A DNA stretch of 64,000 nucleotides. Origin: Treponema sp. JC4 (GTDB lineage Bacteria > Spirochaetota > Spirochaetia > Treponematales > Treponemataceae). The stretch covers positions 1 through 64,000 of the forward strand of contig NZ_AJGU01000007.1 of the NCBI RefSeq assembly GCF_000260795.1, in the 5' to 3' direction. The notes below the pieces were generated by a model. It had not been told where the DNA came from. It ran no database searches and saw only the letters and a list, made by a program, of their open reading frames with translations. Below are positions 60,345 through 64,000 of this stretch, in pieces (position 1 is the first letter of the stretch; the number at the start of each line of letters is the position of its first letter). A program made the position numbers and the translations under genes.

Positions 60345-61463
60345 TTACTTTTTTATTACATGACTGAACTGCAGTCCTTCGCCGTTTTTAGCATCGCAGG
60401 CAAGTTCAGCGCCAATCATCATATCATAAAACATAGGATTTATTCCCGGGGTAAGCACTTTTTCTGTACGCAAAATTGCAATATCCCCCTGACCTATTTT
60501 TTCACCTTTTTTCATATCCCGCATAAAATGAAGGCTTCTGTTTGTTCGTCCGTAGTTTGAAGTTTCTGAAGGCGCAAGTTCCTTCTTGCAGTCAAAAAGC
60601 ATAGCTTCAAGCTGCGCCTTCGAAAAGTTTTCTGAAAACTGCTTTATAACTTCTTCAAGTCCATGCTCCCGCCCGTAACGCTTCATCAGGGCCTGAGTCT
60701 GATGGACAGCGTGAACCATAAGGGCAAACTGTTCAGGTTCCAGCGCCACAGGATCATCAAGTCCGCTTGTTTTTTTACTGAGCGTAAAATGCTTTTCTAT
60801 TATACTGCCACCAAGAGCCGCACTTAAAGAAGGCACCAGCATAGGATCCAGGCTGTGGTCACTTACGCCGTATTCAACGCCAAATATTTTTCCAAGCGAA
60901 GCCATTACACCAAGCTTATAATCAGCTTCAGGAGCAGGATAACTTGTAACACAGTGTAAAAAGCTAACGCCTTCAGTACCCAAAAGCTCAAAAGCACGCT
61001 CAATATCACAGAGCTTTGAAACCCCGGAAGAAATAATAACAGGCACAGGAGATTTTCCCGCCGCCTTCTGATCCGTGCGGTAATCCCGCAGGGCTTCCAG
61101 CATTTTATAATGATTTAATTCCGGCGAAGCAATTTTTACGATGTCCGGCTCAATTTCCAAAAGCTCTTTAAGACTCTTCAGCCCGAAAGGAGAACAGCAG
61201 AACCTGCATCCCTTAGAATGTGTATAATCCAGAAGTTCCTTATAAAAAGCTTTATCACATTCCAACTGGCGGAAGCGCTCATACAAGGGAATACGGCCGG
61301 TCGGTAAATCTACAAAACCTGTAAGCGGGTGAAGAATCTCATCAGCATAAACCCACTGAAATTTAATTGCGTCTGCCCCGTTTTCTGCCGCAGCATCAAT
61401 AAGACGGAATGCTTTTTCTTTTGAACCTTCGTGACTTGTCCCGATTTCTGCAATAATCAGCAT
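60345..61463 (-). CDS. NeuB-family nonulosonic acid synthase
   Basis: A 372-residue enzyme with the NeuB TIM barrel (MLIIAEIGTSHEGSKEKAFRLIDAAAENGADAIKFQ, ISSGVSKLCDIERAFELL, YGVSDHSLDP, GGSIIEKHFTLSKKTSGLDDPVAL) and a C-terminal SAF domain (MKKGEKIGQGDIAILRTEK). It condenses phosphoenolpyruvate with an N-acyl hexosamine to make a sialic, legionaminic or pseudaminic acid precursor. Which one cannot be told. In spirochaetes such sugars may decorate flagellin or the surface. No other pathway genes are in the window. Confidence 0.85.
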   Translation of the reverse strand: MLIIAEIGTSHEGSKEKAFRLIDAAAENGADAIKFQWVYADEILHPLTGFVDLPTGRIPLYERFRQLECDKAFYKELLDYTHSKGCRFCCSPFGLKSLKELLEIEPDIVKIASPELNHYKMLEALRDYRTDQKAAGKSPVPVIISSGVSKLCDIERAFELLGTEGVSFLHCVTSYPAPEADYKLGVMASLGKIFGVEYGVSDHSLDPMLVPSLSAALGGSIIEKHFTLSKKTSGLDDPVALEPEQFALMVHAVHQTQALMKRYGREHGLEEVIKQFSENFSKAQLEAMLFDCKKELAPSETSNYGRTNRSLHFMRDMKKGEKIGQGDIAILRTEKVLTPGINPMFYDMMIGAELACDAKNGEGLQFSHVIKK

Positions 61464-61478
61464 CTTAAAACCTTTGCT

Positions 61479-61846
61479 CTACTTTTTTGCAGCCTGCTTT
61501 ACTGCCGCTTCAGCCTTATAGCGGTTTGAATAAATTACAATGCATGAAGAAGGAATCCAGCCGTTCTCAAAAAGATACCACTGCTCCCCTTCCTTATTAA
61601 TCGCAAAACCCGTAACCTGTAAAATTTCATCTTTACGGCAGTAAGAATTTGTTGCCGAATCCCTGGAAGGCTCTTGTCTGAAACCAACATAAGGCTCTGA
61701 AACAACAGCCCAGTCTACATCCGGAGCAATTGCAAAAGGATAAGAATTATCAAAATCTACAGTTTCAATTTTATCATCATTTTTTTACAGCCGGAAAAGC
61801 AAATTAAAAGGCCAGCGCAAAAAAGAAGGATAAGATACCTTTTCAT
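61479..61846 (-). pseudogene. SH3-like lipoprotein broken by a one-base deficit in a poly-A run
   Basis: Starting at the ATG at 61846, MKRYLILLFCAGLLICFSGC is a clean lipoprotein signal with Cys at 20. A run of seven A (61780-61786) follows and the frame then stops after a few codons. Adding one A restores an uninterrupted frame to the TAG at 61479, giving a 122-residue protein with an SH3-like domain (VDWAVVSEPYVGFRQEP, then EILQVTGFAINKEGEQWYLFENGWIPSSCIVIYSN). It is either a sequencing or assembly error, a slippage-controlled gene, or a recent pseudogene. It lies 3 bp after the Nudix gene in the same operon. Confidence 0.8.
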
Positions 61847-61849
61847 AAA

Positions 61850-62248
61850 TTATAGCCCCATCTCTTTGAGCTTAGCATAAATTTTCAAATCAGAATCTAC
61901 AAAATTCAATTCAGGGATTTTATTAAAATCTTCCCATTTGTAGTCAGTGTGTTCTGTAAGGGTAAAGCGGCGGCTAAGCCCGTCTTCTGCAAAATGAACG
62001 CGAAAGGCATCTACAAAGCACTCTTTTCCCTTATGTTCAAAGCTTACTTCGCAGAGTTTTTCAAAAACCTCAACTTCTACGCCGAACTCTTCATTCATTT
62101 CCCGCTTAATGGCAGTTACAAAATCTTCTCCGGCATCAATTTTTCCGCCCGGGAATTCCCATCGGCCACCCATATCACCGGTATTCTGGCGTTTTGCAAG
62201 AAAAACCTTTCCATCTCTAATATCAATACATGCAATAGATCTGCTCAT
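61850..62248 (-). CDS. Nudix hydrolase (MutT-like)
   Basis: A 132-residue single-domain protein with a complete Nudix box (GGKIDAGEDFVTAIKREMNEEFGV) at about residues 34-57 and an N-terminus like that of 8-oxo-dGTPases (SIACIDIRDGKVFLAKRQ, GGRWEFPGGK). Probably cleans oxidised nucleotides, but the substrate is not certain from sequence. It starts 2 bp after the upstream membrane-protein gene. Confidence 0.88.
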   Translation of the reverse strand: MSRSIACIDIRDGKVFLAKRQNTGDMGGRWEFPGGKIDAGEDFVTAIKREMNEEFGVEVEVFEKLCEVSFEHKGKECFVDAFRVHFAEDGLSRRFTLTEHTDYKWEDFNKIPELNFVDSDLKIYAKLKEMGL

Positions 62249-62250
62249 GC

Positions 62251-62805
62251 TTACCTCTTTACAGGAGTTGAAAGTTCCTTTTCTTCTCCGTCAACCGACA
62301 CAAGTGCGTCAATTCTTATAATATCATAATCCGTGAGTTTTGTGCGTAAAAAAAGTTCCCCGCCAGAAAAGTCTGCAAAATCACTGCTTTCCCAGGCAAC
62401 CTGCATATCAGCATTTATCGCCTGATAGTTAATTTTTACCTCTGCCGTATCAGTTTTTTTTGATTTTGGATTTCTGGAAAATTTGCAGCTGGCATAAATT
62501 TCATCAGCATAACAAAAAGCAGTAAGCTGGCAGTCAAGTTCGTTAATTTTGGCATAATTTCTGAAGCGGTTAAAACCTGTGTAAATCCAGGCAGCGCCTA
62601 CAAAAAAAACAAGGGCCAGAAGGACATAAAGATTTGACTTTTTTTTATAAAGCGCCTGAAAACCACGCAAAGGCTTCATTTTACCCGCATAATAATCCTG
62701 AACAATCTGAGGTGCATTTTTTATGCGCTCATCGCGGTTATAAAAAAAATGATATTCGTTTTTTTCCCGCTGGGGATCAACTATTTCCTTTACGTCTTCG
62801 AACAA
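62251..62805 (-). CDS. Single-span membrane protein, unknown function
   Basis: A 184-residue protein. A cytoplasmic N-terminus (about 1-60, with YHFFYNRDERIKNAPQIVQDYYAGK) precedes one membrane helix (LYVLLALVFFVGAAWIYTGF, about 59-79) and a beta-rich external domain of about 100 residues. I do not recognise the family. It lies 12 bp after the upstream lipoprotein and 2 bp before the Nudix gene, so it is part of one operon. Confidence 0.7.
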   Translation of the reverse strand: MFEDVKEIVDPQREKNEYHFFYNRDERIKNAPQIVQDYYAGKMKPLRGFQALYKKKSNLYVLLALVFFVGAAWIYTGFNRFRNYAKINELDCQLTAFCYADEIYASCKFSRNPKSKKTDTAEVKINYQAINADMQVAWESSDFADFSGGELFLRTKLTDYDIIRIDALVSVDGEEKELSTPVKR

Positions 62806-62817
62806 AGCCCGCCCCCG

Positions 62818-64000
62818 CTAGTTTTTCAAAATAGATTCAATCAAACTGTCAGTTCTGTACCAGACAACGCGGGCATTTTCTTTTTCAAGGTAAAGGGCGG
62901 TAATAATTCCGGTTGGAGAAAGAGTAAGGGAATCATAAAGGATTGAATTATGGTCAGCTGTAAAGTGACGGCGTAAAATCTTCTGATTTTCACTCTGAAC
63001 CATCTGAATTGTAAAACCGTCATCATTCTTTATGATAAAGAATTTCCAGCCTGATTTTGTTACACCTAAGAAATCATAAGGAATTTTATAGGTAAGACGG
63101 CTGTAGTCTGCAACAACTGATTCTTCGTAAGGCGGAATTGAAACCGGATCCCCAATTTTACTCTGCTCTATATCAAGAGGGAAAAGCAGGGTCTGAACAT
63201 AATTAATTCCAGACTGTACCTTAGATTCTTCATCTATATAATTTGAATAGTAATCTGTTTTAACATAAAGAAAATATGAGGAAAGATCAGGAATTACATT
63301 GTCAATCGTAATAAAATATTCAAGACTTTCTTCTGAATCAGAAAGTTTTGGAATTGATTTTTCTGAAATTGGAATTTTATACTTTAAAAATCCATCTGTA
63401 GCAAACCAGTAAACCACAACGCCGTCAGAAGAATTACTTACAACAACAAGCTCATCCTTATCTGTAATGTAAATATTTTTTATATGAGGAAAGGGAATTC
63501 CACCCGGTCCCTGCTGACCAAGATATTCAACAGAAGAACCGTTACGGGCAATCCTTAAAACTGTCTGACTGTAAAGCATGGTTCCATCATCACTCTGTTC
63601 CTGACGGTCGCGGGGCATTGAACATACTACAAAAATATTTTTCTGTGAATCTACTGCAATAAGTCCTTCATAATCAAAGGGATAAGAAATTTCATAATGA
63701 ATGCTTTTTGCATCGCGTTTTGTATTTTTCAAGAGTGCGCTGATTTCAGAATCTTCATTATAATAAAGGGTAAGCAAATCGCCGTAAGAGTTCAGTTCCA
63801 TCACCTTTTTTGCGTCGCCGTTACTGATATAGAAAAAACCGTCCCTCATAAAAACGCCGTAACGAAGGCCGCCCACACCGTTCAAATCTCTGATTCCAAG
63901 CTGTTCTTCAAAATTACCATAAGGAATTGTAAAAAGCTGATTTTCATTAATCGATTCAATACTTTCTGAGCGGAAACAGCCTGTAAAAGTAAAAGCAGCG
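62818..64000 (-). CDS. Beta-propeller-like lipoprotein, 5' end outside the window
   Basis: At least 393 residues; the frame stays open to the window edge. The visible start of the protein, FTFTGC followed by a polar stretch (FRSESIESINENQLF), is the end of a lipoprotein signal peptide, so only about ten to fifteen residues are missing. The body has repeated strands such as GVFMRDGFFYISNGDAKKVMELNSYGDLLTLYY, GLIAVDSQKNIFVVC and LGQQGPGGIPFPHIKNIYITDKDELVVVSNS, an NHL-like propeller pattern. It may belong to the spirochaete LIC_12708-type family. A TTG at 63885 is only an internal codon. Confidence 0.72.
   Translation of the reverse strand, partial: AAFTFTGCFRSESIESINENQLFTIPYGNFEEQLGIRDLNGVGGLRYGVFMRDGFFYISNGDAKKVMELNSYGDLLTLYYNEDSEISALLKNTKRDAKSIHYEISYPFDYEGLIAVDSQKNIFVVCSMPRDRQEQSDDGTMLYSQTVLRIARNGSSVEYLGQQGPGGIPFPHIKNIYITDKDELVVVSNSSDGVVVYWFATDGFLKYKIPISEKSIPKLSDSEESLEYFITIDNVIPDLSSYFLYVKTDYYSNYIDEESKVQSGINYVQTLLFPLDIEQSKIGDPVSIPPYEESVVADYSRLTYKIPYDFLGVTKSGWKFFIIKNDDGFTIQMVQSENQKILRRHFTADHNSILYDSLTLSPTGIITALYLEKENARVVWYRTDSLIESILKN

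Overview
The window looks like a chromosomal segment of a spirochaete, most likely a Treponema-type host-associated species. This is inferred from moderately low GC, many lipoproteins with spirochaete-style lipoboxes, a FlgN-like flagellar chaperone at the left edge, type III glutamine synthetase, a PG0541-type protein beside an RND pump, and the mix of housekeeping genes. No rRNA is present, so genus is an inference. No phage, plasmid, IS element or CRISPR array was seen.

Layout. 1-2.2 kb: a FlgN-like gene, a small outer-membrane barrel and a tRNA cluster (His, Arg, Lys, Leu, Gly, Gly). The 3' end of tRNA-Arg is duplicated 109 bp downstream. 2.3-7 kb: tig, clpP, clpX and a DEAD-box helicase. 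7-16.3 kb: a glycosyltransferase, smc, a membrane protein and lipoprotein pair, a SIMPL lipoprotein, serS and an AI-2E family permease. 16.3-20 kb: two hypothetical envelope genes, tRNA-Val and a membrane diguanylate cyclase. 20-26.1 kb: the leftward operon rimP-nusA-infB-rbfA-truB. 26.2-27.9 kb: an ABC-F ATPase. 28-47.4 kb: a nitrogen-assimilation block of gltB-gltD, metY, asnB, an NSS transporter, an amt-PII fusion, glnN (GSIII) and, divergently, pyrG, a short glutamine synthetase and an ANTAR regulator. 47.4-51.4 kb: a second DEAD-box helicase and a PAS/GGDEF/EAL protein. 51.4-58.8 kb: a leftward efflux operon of tetR-like regulator, TolC, adaptor, RND permease and PG0541-like protein. 59-64 kb: hisS, a NeuB-like synthase, a frameshifted SH3 lipoprotein, a Nudix hydrolase, a membrane protein and a partial lipoprotein.

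The most coherent system is an RNA-based nitrogen regulon. Five transcripts (gltB, asnB, amt, glnN, pyrG-glnA-ANTAR) start, within a few to about a dozen bases of the predicted start, with a small hairpin whose six-base loop has A at position 1 and G at position 4. The 3' half of that hairpin is also the 5' arm of an intrinsic terminator. That is the expected target of the ANTAR antiterminator encoded at 46.8 kb, but with one hairpin per leader instead of the usual two. All five encode ammonium or glutamine handling enzymes or transporters.

A second theme is structured intergenic DNA. Three roughly 150-bp elements (27.97, 39.56 and 58.91 kb) share one multi-branched fold with compensatory base changes, and two more (5.69 and 8.13 kb) share the outer architecture. 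A smaller hairpin family occurs twice in the asnB leader and once in the glnN leader. An 88-bp palindromic element sits in frame inside gltB.

The efflux operon is preceded by a 40-bp perfect palindrome made of two 18-bp operators, matching a regulator with two TetR-type DNA-binding domains in one chain. Two lipoprotein genes (RND adaptor, SH3 protein) are each one A short in a poly-A run, either a sequencing artefact or a slippage switch.
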